DNA of 54,135 nucleotides from contig NZ_JACJOX010000040.1 of the NCBI RefSeq assembly GCF_014695775.1, positions 1 through 54,135 of the forward strand, given 5' to 3'. The translations under genes were made by a program, and so were the position numbers. How positions within the stretch are numbered: position 1 is the first letter of the stretch; each line of letters begins with the position of its first letter. This DNA comes from Leptolyngbya sp. FACHB-60. GTDB taxonomy: Bacteria; Cyanobacteriota; Cyanobacteriia; Phormidesmidales; Phormidesmidaceae. A model generated the notes under the pieces. That model saw nothing but the letters and a program-made list of their open reading frames with translations. It made no database searches and was not told the origin of the DNA. Below are positions 1-8,274 of the stretch, one piece after another.

Positions 1-93
1 GGTTGGTTAAAAAGCCGCATTCGAAAACTCCTTCCCCATGACGATGGCTTGCGGGCTGCCATCGAGTCAATCCTCAAGCAAGCAGTGTCCTAA
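1..93 (+). CDS. C-terminal tail of an IS630-like transposase (partial)
   Basis: An open frame runs from the window edge to TAA at 91-93 and gives 30 residues: a Trp-Leu-Lys near the start, basic residues, then an amphipathic helix ending in KQAVS. The pattern W..lK..lR followed by l..aI...l is how many IS630/Tc1-family DDE transposases end. The start lies outside the window. The N-terminus of an IS630-like transposase begins at the opposite edge (54084), which fits but does not prove the call. The fragment is too short to be certain; it could be the end of any helical protein. Confidence 0.4.
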   Translation, partial: GWLKSRIRKLLPHDDGLRAAIESILKQAVS

Positions 94-223
94 CCTAAGT
101 GGCTTTAGCTATATCAGCGCCCGCCAGAACCAGGCTGCGCCTTTCTAGATGTGCTCAAAGCTCTATCGCTACCGGTGCTACCCGATCGACCGTTGCCGCT
201 AACCCCCAAGTCCTGACCCGGAT

Positions 224-838
224 CTAGCTAGAAACACTGGCACTAGCCGGGTGCTTAGCGGTAGCACTGCGGTAGATGCAGAACAGCGCCACCATTTGCA
301 CCAGGTGGTAGACCACCAGGGGGCTGACCCTTGGCCAGGGAATCAGTAACCCGATCGCCCCTAGCCCAGAGAGAGCGATCGCCGCGATCATCCAAGCTGG
401 TGCGGCACGATCAGGACGGTGCTGGAGCCATTGCACCAGCAGCACAATGATCAACGCGCTGAGGTAGTCGGCCACCCGCAGGGCAAAGCCCCACAGGGCG
501 ATCCCTACAGCGATCGCCACGGCCAGTTTTGCCGTCGCCAGCGCCAGCAGCGCCAAGCGACGGCCACGGCGCAGGGTCATTGCCGCCGCCACAACAGTAA
601 AAAAACTGGCGATCGCCACCGATATGCCCATGCCCTGCCAGAGCCAAATTCGCTGTGCCAGAGACATCTGGTGGGCAAACCCGTGATAGATACCTCCCAG
701 CGCCGCTGCCCCGCTAACGCTGCCAAAGGCTGCCGCCCATAGTCGTTGCACACCCCCCTGCCCCAGCAGCAGTCCGGCTAAGAGTAAGCATTCTAAGGCG
801 ATCGCATAGTCAGTCAGGGTGGTAATGGGTTCTGCCAT
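224..838 (-). CDS. Conserved multi-pass membrane protein
   Basis: This 204-residue protein is strongly hydrophobic, with about six or seven predicted transmembrane segments (near residues 12-28, 35-55, 66-88, 93-120, 124-138, 147-167 and 172-190). The N-terminus is TTLTDYAIALEC, and a conserved-looking Gly/His motif (GGIYHGF, residues about 48-54) lies at the first loop. It resembles the uncharacterised DUF6962-type membrane proteins, but I hold that assignment loosely. The ATG at 838 has no strong Shine-Dalgarno. It stands alone, divergent from the MerR gene that starts 240 bp away, so no partner suggests a function. The tail is Ser/Ala-rich and probably cytosolic. No catalytic motif is visible. 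Confidence 0.7.
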   Translation of the reverse strand: MAEPITTLTDYAIALECLLLAGLLLGQGGVQRLWAAAFGSVSGAAALGGIYHGFAHQMSLAQRIWLWQGMGISVAIASFFTVVAAAMTLRRGRRLALLALATAKLAVAIAVGIALWGFALRVADYLSALIIVLLVQWLQHRPDRAAPAWMIAAIALSGLGAIGLLIPWPRVSPLVVYHLVQMVALFCIYRSATAKHPASASVSS

Positions 839-1040
839 GCCGGAGAAAAACGAATGAGCCTGGGCTAGGTGCAGCCGCGGTTAAAGTCTAATACTGAATG
901 CGAACTCAACACCTTCGTTCCCCACAAGCGCCTGAGTAGAGCAAACGGCTTCTGCCCTGACGAATCGGCGGTTTCAAACGGATCTCTTAGGGTAAGCACC
1001 CTCGCCCCAGCTCAAACCAGACAGATCTGAAAAATTTTGC

Positions 1041-1069
1041 TTGACTTAGAGTGCGCTCTAACCTCTAAC
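1041..1069 (+). promoter_or_regulatory. Promoter and dyad operator of the MerR-family gene
   Basis: A -35 like TTGACT (1041-1046) is followed by the dyad TTAGAG-TGCG-CTCTAA (1046-1061) and a -10-like TCTAAC (1064-1069, 17-bp spacer; a 19-bp spacing to TAACGT is also possible). A dyad placed between -35 and -10 is the classic MerR-family operator position. The start codon follows 8 bp after the -10, so the transcript would have almost no leader. Autoregulation is an inference. Confidence 0.6.
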
Positions 1070-1077
1070 GTGCAGAT

Positions 1078-1491
1078 ATGGAACAGGAACTCACCATTCA
1101 GCAGGTTGCCGCCGCCACTGGGCTTAGCGTTTACACCTTGCGCTATTACGAGCGCTGCAACCTGATTGCGCCCATTGGTCGCTCCACAAGCGGCCATCGG
1201 CGTTACTCAGCCAACGACCTCCGCTGGATCGAGTTTTTGAATAAGCTGCGGCTGACGGGCATGCCCATTCGTCAAATGCAGGAGTACGCAGAGCTGGTGC
1301 GATCGCAGCCCGACTCTGGGTTCCACAGCCGACGGCAGATCCTGGAATCTCACCGTGAAGCCGTGCTGGCCCAAATTCAGCAGCTTCAAGACAACCTGGC
1401 CGTCATCGACTGGAAGATTCAGCACTACTCAGAACTAGAGGTAACCCTCCATGACTCACTCAAGCCATCTGAACAGACCCGCTCTGCTTAA
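1078..1491 (+). CDS. MerR-family transcriptional regulator
   Basis: The 137-residue protein begins with a winged-helix MerR DNA-binding domain (LTIQQVAAATGLSVYTLRYY, residues about 5-24, then a helix with GHRRYSANDLRWIEFL). A dimerisation helix of about residues 75-120 carries regularly spaced Leu/Ile (LAQIQQLQDNLAVIDWKIQHY). This is the small-effector subfamily that commonly controls aldehyde or aldo/keto reductases (AdhR/YcgE-like). No cysteine pattern for metal binding is seen. A dyad lies inside its own promoter. An aldo/keto reductase follows 217 bp downstream on the same strand and is the likely target. Effector unknown; electrophiles are a reasonable guess from the family. Confidence 0.9.
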   Translation: MEQELTIQQVAAATGLSVYTLRYYERCNLIAPIGRSTSGHRRYSANDLRWIEFLNKLRLTGMPIRQMQEYAELVRSQPDSGFHSRRQILESHREAVLAQIQQLQDNLAVIDWKIQHYSELEVTLHDSLKPSEQTRSA

Positions 1492-1708
1492 TGCGTAACG
1501 TTGCAGCCCTTGCAGGCGACAGATAGAACAGCAGCAAAACTACTTGTCGTCAGGTTGCCAGTGATGAACTGGCTCCAGCCTTAAAATCGACCCCTTGCAT
1601 CGCCTGTCCTATGGATCTGTGCTGCGGGAGGTTGAGAACCCCAGCCTAAATCTTGGGCTTGGGGGAGAACGATATTGAGATAAAACACCGCAAACCAGGA
1701 GTTAAGCC

Positions 1709-2683
1709 ATGAAAACCCGTAAGTTAGGTCAACTAGAAGTCTCTGCCATCGGGCTCGGCTGCATGGGCATGTCAGAGTTCTACGGCGATCGCGATGAAGC
1801 GGAGGCGATCGCCACCCTGCACCGCGCTCTAGAGCTAGGCGTCACCCTGCTCGACACCGCCGACATGTATGGGCCCTTTACCAACGAAGAGCTGGTGGGT
1901 CGCGCCATCAAAGGTCGTCGCGACCAGGTGGTGCTGGCCACCAAGTTTGGCAATGTGCGCACCGCCGAGGGCGGCTGGGGTGGTGTGAGCGGCAAGCCCG
2001 ACTACGTCAAGCAGTGCTGCGACGACTCGCTCAAACGTCTCGGGGTCGAGGTAGTTGACCTCTACTACCAGCACCGGGTAGACCCCACCGTGCCTATCGA
2101 AGACACCATCGGGGCGATGGTCGAGCTGGTGCAGGCGGGCAAAGTGCGCTACTTAGGCATGTCAGAGGCGGCCTCAACCACCATTCGCCGCGCCCACGCC
2201 GTGCACCCCATCAGCGCTCTGCAAACTGAATACTCGCTCTGGAGCCGGGAGCCGGAGGACGAAATCTTGCCGACGGTGCGCGAGCTAGGCATTAGCTTTG
2301 TGCCCTATAGCCCTCTGGGTCGCGGGTTTTTGACCGGTGCCTTTCAAAGCCCCGACGACTTTGCCCCTGACGACTACCGCCGCCACGCCCCCCGCTTTCA
2401 GGGCGAGAACTTTGCCAAAAACCTGGCCCTAGTCGATCAGGTGAAGGCGATCGCCCAGGAAAAAGGTGTGACCCCAGCTCAGCTCGCCCTGGCCTGGCTG
2501 CTCGCCCAGGGCGACGACATGGTGCCCATCCCTGGCACCAAGCGCCGCAAGTACCTCGAAGAAAATGTGGGGGCGGTGGAGATTGAGCTGTCCCAGGCTG
2601 AACTCGATCGCATCGACGCCGTGGCCCCCCAGGGTGCTGCCGTGGGCGATCGCTACGCCGATATGAGCACCGTCAACCGCTAA
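1709..2683 (+). CDS. Aldo/keto reductase
   Basis: A 324-residue NADP(H)-dependent oxidoreductase with the (beta/alpha)8 aldo/keto reductase fold. The catalytic tetrad is visible: Asp49 in LLDTADMYG, Tyr54, Lys79 in LATKFG and His122 in YYQHRVD. The C-terminal cofactor site IPGTKRRKYLEENV is intact. It resembles the YakC/AKR13 group, including the opening KLGQLEVSAIGLGCMGMS. The ATG has a good ribosome site (AGGAG at 1697-1701). It lies behind a MerR regulator and ends just before a perfect palindromic terminator. Likely role: reducing reactive aldehydes or ketones in the cytosol. The exact substrate cannot be read from sequence. Confidence 0.93.
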   Translation: MKTRKLGQLEVSAIGLGCMGMSEFYGDRDEAEAIATLHRALELGVTLLDTADMYGPFTNEELVGRAIKGRRDQVVLATKFGNVRTAEGGWGGVSGKPDYVKQCCDDSLKRLGVEVVDLYYQHRVDPTVPIEDTIGAMVELVQAGKVRYLGMSEAASTTIRRAHAVHPISALQTEYSLWSREPEDEILPTVRELGISFVPYSPLGRGFLTGAFQSPDDFAPDDYRRHAPRFQGENFAKNLALVDQVKAIAQEKGVTPAQLALAWLLAQGDDMVPIPGTKRRKYLEENVGAVEIELSQAELDRIDAVAPQGAAVGDRYADMSTVNR

Positions 2684-2739
2684 CGGGGTGCTGCAAAAAC
2701 CCGTCCCTTGCTGGGTTCAGACCACCCCAAAAATCGAAC

Positions 2740-2761
2740 GGGGTGCTCGATCGAGCACCCC
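2740..2761. terminator. Palindromic terminator between convergent genes
   Basis: A perfect 22-bp palindrome with arms GGGGTGCTCGA/TCGAGCACCCC, followed by TTCT, lies between the aldo/keto reductase and the oppositely oriented gene ending at 2790. Its symmetry would serve both strands. Its centre is CGATCG, the core of HIP1. Confidence 0.7.
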
Positions 2762-2789
2762 TTCTGAAAACATCAGTTAAACCGTAGCC

Positions 2790-3188
2790 CTAAAACCCGC
2801 CGGGTGGGCTCAGCCGCTGGAACTGAAAACTAATCACGGTCTGAGCATAATCCTCATCGGTGATGGTGCAAGACTGAATTGTCCCATCTTCGTCGGTAAC
2901 GATGCTGACGGCTTGAGGAGACACAATACGGTGGGCATAGACAGCCTCACGGGTGCCTAAAAAGCGGTTAACCGTGACCATCAGGTCTTTGCTGTGATCG
3001 GGCTGGTCGTAGGTAATCGAAAACAGCGGCTTCTGACACAGTACGTTAAAGTCGCCCAACTCTTGATCTAATTGCTTCAAAGTAATCAGCCGTCCCCGGT
3101 GCTCATCGGTGAGCTGGGCAAAAAATTCTTGCCAAATACCATGGGGAATATTGAGCTGATACCGCTTGTAGGACAGTTCCAGATTCAT
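2790..3188 (-). CDS. DUF5335-like protein of unknown function
   Basis: This 132-residue soluble protein has the pattern of DUF5335-type proteins: a Trp-x-x-Phe-Phe segment near the N-terminus (IWQEFFAQL), GRLITLKQLDQELGD, then a beta-rich half with a basic and an acidic stretch (ITYDQPDHSKDLMVTVNRF). No enzyme motif or membrane segment is visible. The start is well supported by AGGAGG 6-10 nt upstream of ATG. The family is often found near stress genes in cyanobacteria, but its function is unknown to me. The assignment rests on overall pattern only. Confidence 0.75.
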   Translation of the reverse strand: MNLELSYKRYQLNIPHGIWQEFFAQLTDEHRGRLITLKQLDQELGDFNVLCQKPLFSITYDQPDHSKDLMVTVNRFLGTREAVYAHRIVSPQAVSIVTDEDGTIQSCTITDEDYAQTVISFQFQRLSPPGGF

Positions 3189-3387
3189 CGTCTACCTCCT
3201 AACAATGGTGTTCAGAGTAGATTTGTCGTGTGTCATTGCTGTGCCAAGGCTGTGACAAAAGGGCTAAATCTAGCGGGGGCAGCACTGCTGAGACGTTACC
3301 GAGACGCCACCGACACAATATCGCCACAACCGCTAATTACCGTTAGTTGCAAATGCACCGATTCCCGTTAGGAAAAGGACAGACGCT

Positions 3388-3984
3388 ATGGAAACTATGG
3401 TTCGCGATCGCCAAATCTTACCCATTGGCCTTCGATCCAACGCAGCGACACCCCAAGGCCATCTGGCCACCGTCCCCAGGCCCTTACCTTTCCGTGACGA
3501 CGAAACCGTTGCCATGGGCCAGTGCGAACTCGGCAAAATTCGCCTAGAGATGGGCCGCTTTCAAGACGCCCTGGAGCTATTTGAGCAAGCCCTAGCCCTG
3601 CAACCCCACGATGTTGAAAGCTGGCTTAACCGAGCTGAGGCCCTCACCTGCCTGAGCCGCTACGAAGATGCCTTGGCCAGCCTAGAGCAGGTCCAAACCC
3701 TAGCTGGGTTTGCCACCACTCGCCTGCTGGTGCAAAAAGCCGTGGTGTTGATTTGGCTCAACCGCTTAGAAGCCGCACTTACCTGCTGCAATCGCGCCCT
3801 CTGGCTCAACCCTGACCACAGTCAAGCCTGGCTCTTTCGCGGTGTTGCCCTACAGCGCCTAGGGCGAAACAAAGAGGCTCACCGCAGCTATCGCCGGGTT
3901 GCTCAGCCAGCTCTGGCCGCCGGGTCCCACTCCAACCTTCAGCGGCTCTGCCAAGACATTGTCCTCAATCACCAGGCTGACTAG
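3388..3984 (+). CDS. Tetratricopeptide-repeat protein
   Basis: A 198-residue protein with about four TPR units from residue 47 onward: GQCELGKIRLEMGRFQDALE, then WLNRAEALTCLSRYEDALAS, a degenerate unit, and WLFRGVALQRLGRNKEAHRS. These follow the W/L-G-Y-A-F-A-P TPR spacing. The first 45 residues are basic and lack repeats. ATG at 3388 has an upstream AGGAAAAGGA. There is no signal peptide. TPRs mediate protein-protein contacts; the partner is unknown, and it stands alone between a DUF5335-like gene and a frameshifted gene, both on the other strand. Confidence 0.85.
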   Translation: METMVRDRQILPIGLRSNAATPQGHLATVPRPLPFRDDETVAMGQCELGKIRLEMGRFQDALELFEQALALQPHDVESWLNRAEALTCLSRYEDALASLEQVQTLAGFATTRLLVQKAVVLIWLNRLEAALTCCNRALWLNPDHSQAWLFRGVALQRLGRNKEAHRSYRRVAQPALAAGSHSNLQRLCQDIVLNHQAD

Positions 3985-4211
3985 CTTGGGCAGACAACTA
4001 CTGAGTTCACAAGAGCATCGCTGGGCAAAACTGGTAACGCAATACATTCGCGCTGCCGCCTAAATCTCACAAGGCTAGAGGGTTTCGAAAGCTCTGGTTT
4101 CTCCCAGAGTTGAGGAAATGTAGGTTAATAATACCTGCGTTAGCAATGCCCGATTTGGGGACTCTACAAGGTTTAGGACGTTTACAAATCAGTCCTCAGT
4201 TTAGCAAGCCT

Positions 4212-4243
4212 AAAAAAATCCCTCTTCTTTTTTAGGAAGAGGG
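4212..4243 (-). terminator. Rho-independent terminator (minus strand)
   Basis: On the minus strand an 8-bp stem (CCCTCTTC 4220-4227 with GAAGAGGG 4236-4243) and an 8-nt loop are followed by a run of seven T (4218-4212). It sits about 50 nt after the stop of the frameshifted small secreted gene. Confidence 0.75.
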
Positions 4244-4291
4244 GTTGGGGCATCAGGTGGCAGCTTAAGACATAGCTGGTACCGAGGCAAT

Positions 4292-4648
4292 TTAGTTGCC
4301 GGGGATGATTTTCTCTAGAACATTCTCAATCTGATCTTGCACAGTGGTGGATGACTGAGAATCTGCGGGGGAGTTCATGGTGTGCAGATCAGCATCGCCC
4401 TGCACTTCGTTGGGGCCTTGCTGGGCTTTGCGCTGAAACTTCTTACTGGTTGCGGGGTTCAGCGTCGAGGGCACGCTCCGACGTTTCCTGGAGTTTGTTC
4501 ATTTGGGTGGTGCCGTCAGAGGGACTGATGCTGGGTTGCCAAAGGCCATCGCCGGGTTAGCTACTCCTAATAGCAAAAACAGTGCGGCCACTACCACTAT
4601 AGAAATTCGGGCTAGGTTGCGATTGAGGCGACGTAGAACGTGTTCCAT
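4292..4648 (-). pseudogene. Small secreted protein gene with two compensating frameshifts
   Basis: ATG at 4648 follows AAAGGA and encodes a clear signal peptide (basic start, IVVVAALFLLLGV core, cut after NPAMA) but runs into TGA at 4499-4501. The next frame carries SPSDGTTQMNKLQETSERALDAEPRN and stops at 4443-4445. The first frame then resumes with QRKAQQGPNEVQGDAD and ends IENVLEKIIPGN. Joined, the three pieces match the layout of small secreted cyanobacterial proteins that I recall: signal peptide, MNKLQET-like helix, GPNEVQGDAD, C-terminal helix. One missing base around 4525-4545 and one extra base around 4446-4475 (a G run lies at 4454-4457) would explain it. Real decay and sequencing error are both possible. 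Confidence 0.7.
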
Positions 4649-4675
4649 TGCCATCATCCTTTCAACTTAGTTGTT

Positions 4676-5783
4676 ATATACGAGATTTAAAGCCGAAAAT
4701 GCTGTAAGTGCGATCGCAAACCTTCTACAATCAACCCTTTGGCAGAGTTTCTAGTAGCATCTGCTACGTTTTCGGCTATAGCATCACAACCCCAGGACAA
4801 TGGCACAGACTCAACATCGACCTCAAGATATACCTCTAACGACTGTTGCCTGTGCCCAAGTACATTCTATTTTTGTAATACATACAACCACTCAAGCCGC
4901 AAAACATTCATAGAAAGGCTTTTGAAAAGACGTCTCGAATTGAGACTTGCGAAACTGTGGGGCACCTTTTTTTCTTTTCTCCTCGTTTCTGGGCTATTGA
5001 ACGAAGAGTATTGTAATTTCATTAGCTTTCGGGTAAGTCTTTAACGCTTAAAATTGAGCTGGCTAGTAAAGTTGCTTTAGGCATTTAACAGCACTAAGCA
5101 TAATCTTTGCTGCGTTAGTTTAAGGGATAGAAAAATCATTCCTTGTCTGATTTAGAAAGTTTTTTGTTGCTTCCCTTGATGATGACATCGAAATCTCCAT
5201 ATTTTTTGACCTGTTAGCGATCTGCATGGAATACGAAAGGAAGTCTTTATTTGAATAGCTTCTTTTCTTAACAGGAGCGTAGCACATAGTTCGGCTCTAA
5301 AGTCTTCTGCGATCGCTTTTAGAGCCGTTTCTGTCTGATTGGATCAAATGCAAGCATTCGTACAAAAATACGGTGTAGGTGACAGCACAGTTGAGTGAAG
5401 TGTTTGCAACAAATATTTTTAACGGTCTGTTGACCAAATCGGCTGCAACAGCGGCTAACATGAGTCTGCTCAGGGTAGCTAACGTAACAAAAGTAAAAAA
5501 AGGTTTCTACCTTAAGATAGATCTCCCTTTCTATAAAAGGACTGATCATCAGACATAACCGTAGTTTCGAGACTATAGCCAACGAGACAGGCATAGAATC
5601 AATCTAGGTTTCTGGGTCAGTCGAAGTTTTGGTTTAATCAGGTTTGGGTCAGTAAGACTATCCAGGCAGCTGATTGAGCCAATTGGTGATTCGCCGCGGC
5701 AATATAGCATTGCAAAGCGGCTTGACTCCTTTAGAGTTGAGGGCTGCTGGCGCTAGGTGCATTAGGCGTTACGGGAGAAGAGA
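4676..5783. other. Long AT-rich gene-free region
   Basis: About 1.1 kb without a convincing gene. The open frames here (4739-5044 plus, 5319-5594 minus) have no ribosome site and code for Cys/Phe-rich, implausible proteins. The only clear structure is the hairpin at 5292-5327. The last part is presumably the leader of the kinase gene that starts at 5784. Confidence 0.6.
5292..5327. other. 10-bp perfect hairpin with HIP1 in the loop
   Basis: CGGCTCTAAA (5292-5301) pairs exactly with TTTAGAGCCG (5318-5327). The 16-nt loop contains GCGATCGC (5309-5316), and TTTCTGTC follows on the plus strand. It may be the terminator of a small RNA encoded in the gene-free stretch, or an isolated repeat. No upstream gene on either strand needs it. 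Confidence 0.4.
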
Positions 5784-8216
5784 ATGCCTCCTCAAGGAAC
5801 CACCCAAGCCGTTTTTGCTGGCCCTGCCCCGCTGGCAGCGCTGCTGCGATCGCGCGATTGGTCGCAGACCTCGCTGGGCGATGCGGCCACCTGGCCCGCT
5901 GCCCTCAAAACTACCCTGGGCATTGTGCTTAGCGCCGAGACACCGATGGCCTGCGTTTGGGGATGCGATCGCATCTTATGGCACAACTCGGCCTGCGCCC
6001 CTTTGCTGCCTGACGCTAATGCTCAAGGGCAGCCCTTAGCCGCCGTGAGTGGCTGGGGAACGGCAGGCAGCGCCATTGAGCAGGTGTTTGCCGACGGGCG
6101 ATCGCAGTCCTTCGAGTTTATTCAAGCTGATGCCCTGCATCACTGGGCCTGTAGCCCCATTTGGGATGAAGCTGGCCAAGTTGGCGGCGTATTTATCACC
6201 GGCCAGGCCACCCATTGCCCGTCGACGGAGGGAGCCTTGCGCAAAAGCGAAGAGCAGCTGCGCCTGGCCCAGCAGGGCGCTGAGGTCGGCCTGTGGGACT
6301 GGGACATGGTCACCAATCAGGTCACTTGGTCAGAAGAGCACTATCACCTCTATGGCTTGGCCCTGACGGTCAAGCCCTCCTACGAGAACTGGCTGGCCTG
6401 CATCTCACCGCTCGATCGCCCCCATGTTGAGCAAAAAGTTCGTGAAGCGATTGAGCTGGGCAAAAACCTCAAGACCAGTTTTCGCATTGCTCATCCTAAG
6501 GATGGCCGACGCTGGCTCATGGTCAGGGGGCAAACCTTCTACGACGCAGCGGGCAACCCCATCCGCATGACGGGCATTGCCATGAACGTCACCGAGCAAA
6601 AGCGCTTTGAACAGGCCCTGATCGGCAGCGAAGTCATTGCCCGCACCCAAGCCGAAGAACTGGCCGCCCTCATGGAAACCACCCCTGCCGCCATCTGGAT
6701 TGCCCACGATGCCGAGTGCCGCCAGATGACAGCCAACCGCATGGCCCACCAGCTCATGCAGGCGGAGTCAGGATCTCTACCCGCCGCGACCGCTTGGGCC
6801 GATGGCAGTACGCTGCCGTTTAAGCAGTACAAACAGGGGCAAGAACTGCTGCCCCAAGATCTGCCGATGCACAAGGCCATTCGCACCGGGCAGGAAGTCA
6901 CCGATGAAATTGAGTTTGTCTACCCCGACGGCACGGTGCGCTATATCTACGGCAAGGCGGTGCCTCTCTACGCCCCCAGTGGCGAGGTGCGGGGTGCGAT
7001 CGCCGGTTTTGCCGAAATTACTGCGCTCAAACAGAGCGAGCACGAGCGCGAGCAGCTGCTCCAGCGTGAGCGCATCGCCCGCGAAGAGGCCGAGCAGGCC
7101 AACCGGCTCAAGGATCAGTTTTTGGCGGTGCTCTCCCACGAGCTCAGGTCGCCTCTCAACCCCATTTTGGGCTGGGCCAAGCTGCTGCAAACCCGCAGCT
7201 TTGATGCGACTAAAACCGCTCAGGCCCTAGCCACCATCGAGCGCAATGCCCTGCTGCAAACCCAGCTAGTCGATGACCTGCTTGATCTGGCCAAAATTTT
7301 GCGCGGCAAGCTCCACCTCAACTCGGTGCCGGTCTACCTGGCTGGCGTGGTCGAATCGGCCATAGAGACAATAAAAACCTCGGCGGCGGCTAAATCCATT
7401 GCCATCCAACTCGACCTAGCGCCCACGATTCAAGTCGCGGGCGATGTGGCGCGGCTTCAGCAGATTGTCGGCAACCTGCTCTCTAACGCTATTAAGTTCA
7501 CCCCCAGCGAGGGCCAGGTCACTGTCACTCTGCAATCGGTCGATGACCAGGCCGAAATTAACGTCAGTGACACGGGTATTGGCATTAGCGCAGAGTTTTT
7601 GCCCCACCTGTTCGAGTCCTTTCGGCAAGAGGATATTTCTATCACGCGCAAGCACGGGGGACTGGGGCTGGGGCTGGCGATCGTGCGCCAGCTAGTCGAC
7701 ATTCACGGCGGCACCATCACGGCCCACAGCCTTGGTGAGGGGCAGGGGGCAACTTTCTGCGTACGGATCCCCCAGCTATCGGTCGAAGCCAGCACTGACC
7801 CTGCTGCGGCTCTGCCCCACCCGACCCTCGACTTGAGCGGCATTCGAGTATTTTCTGTCGATGACTCGGCCGACACTCGGGAATTTTTGACCGTGCTGCT
7901 AGAGCAGTACGGTGCCAATGTGATTACCGCAGGCTCGGCCACCGAAGCCCTCGCCGCCCTCAAAACCCTGCACCCCGACGTGCTGATTAGCGACATCGGT
8001 ATGCCCGAGATGGATGGCTATAAGCTCATTCGCCAGGTGCGCGCCCTGCCCCCCGAGCAGGGGGGAGACATTCCGGCGATCGCCCTCACCGCCTATGCCC
8101 GCGACGAAGATCGGCAGCAGTGCTTAGCCAGCGGTTATCAACGCCACCTCAGCAAACCCCTCGATCTCGAAAAACTGGTGCAGGCCGTGGTCGAACTCAC
8201 CCAGGCTCGTTCGTAG
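5784..8216 (+). CDS. PAS-domain hybrid sensor histidine kinase
   Basis: An 810-residue cytosolic sensor kinase with no transmembrane segment. Order: an N-terminal PAS-like sensor (about 10-140, with the usual LGDAATWPAALKTTLGIVL opening), a second PAS with PAC tail (about 155-285), a third (about 290-430), HisKA with phospho-acceptor His452 in VLSHELRSPLNPILGW, HATPase with NAIKFTP, DTGIGIS and GGLGLGLAIV (about 555-665), and a C-terminal receiver with Asp737 in VLISDIGMPEMDG and the conserved Lys in HLSKPLDL. No output domain, so phosphate presumably passes to another protein. ATG 5784 follows GGGAGAAGAG. It is a paralogue of the kinase at 9022-11670. Signal unknown. Confidence 0.93.
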   Translation: MPPQGTTQAVFAGPAPLAALLRSRDWSQTSLGDAATWPAALKTTLGIVLSAETPMACVWGCDRILWHNSACAPLLPDANAQGQPLAAVSGWGTAGSAIEQVFADGRSQSFEFIQADALHHWACSPIWDEAGQVGGVFITGQATHCPSTEGALRKSEEQLRLAQQGAEVGLWDWDMVTNQVTWSEEHYHLYGLALTVKPSYENWLACISPLDRPHVEQKVREAIELGKNLKTSFRIAHPKDGRRWLMVRGQTFYDAAGNPIRMTGIAMNVTEQKRFEQALIGSEVIARTQAEELAALMETTPAAIWIAHDAECRQMTANRMAHQLMQAESGSLPAATAWADGSTLPFKQYKQGQELLPQDLPMHKAIRTGQEVTDEIEFVYPDGTVRYIYGKAVPLYAPSGEVRGAIAGFAEITALKQSEHEREQLLQRERIAREEAEQANRLKDQFLAVLSHELRSPLNPILGWAKLLQTRSFDATKTAQALATIERNALLQTQLVDDLLDLAKILRGKLHLNSVPVYLAGVVESAIETIKTSAAAKSIAIQLDLAPTIQVAGDVARLQQIVGNLLSNAIKFTPSEGQVTVTLQSVDDQAEINVSDTGIGISAEFLPHLFESFRQEDISITRKHGGLGLGLAIVRQLVDIHGGTITAHSLGEGQGATFCVRIPQLSVEASTDPAAALPHPTLDLSGIRVFSVDDSADTREFLTVLLEQYGANVITAGSATEALAALKTLHPDVLISDIGMPEMDGYKLIRQVRALPPEQGGDIPAIALTAYARDEDRQQCLASGYQRHLSKPLDLEKLVQAVVELTQARS

Positions 8217-8274
8217 CTAAAGAGTACACCTCAAACCCTGCACCTAGAACCCGATCGCAACCTCAGCCCTTCCC

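Noticed and set aside
4430..4560. Programmed frameshifting in the small secreted gene
   Set aside because: Two shifts in opposite directions without slippery heptamers or downstream structure make indels or sequencing error more likely.
4739..5044. 101-residue open frame on the plus strand in the gene-free region
   Set aside because: No ribosome site, composition unlike a protein (many Cys, Phe, Ser) and no family likeness.
5319..5594. 91-residue Cys-rich frame on the minus strand
   Set aside because: Overlaps a hairpin, no ribosome site, low-quality composition (FYFCYV, CCSRF, CCKHF); probably chance.
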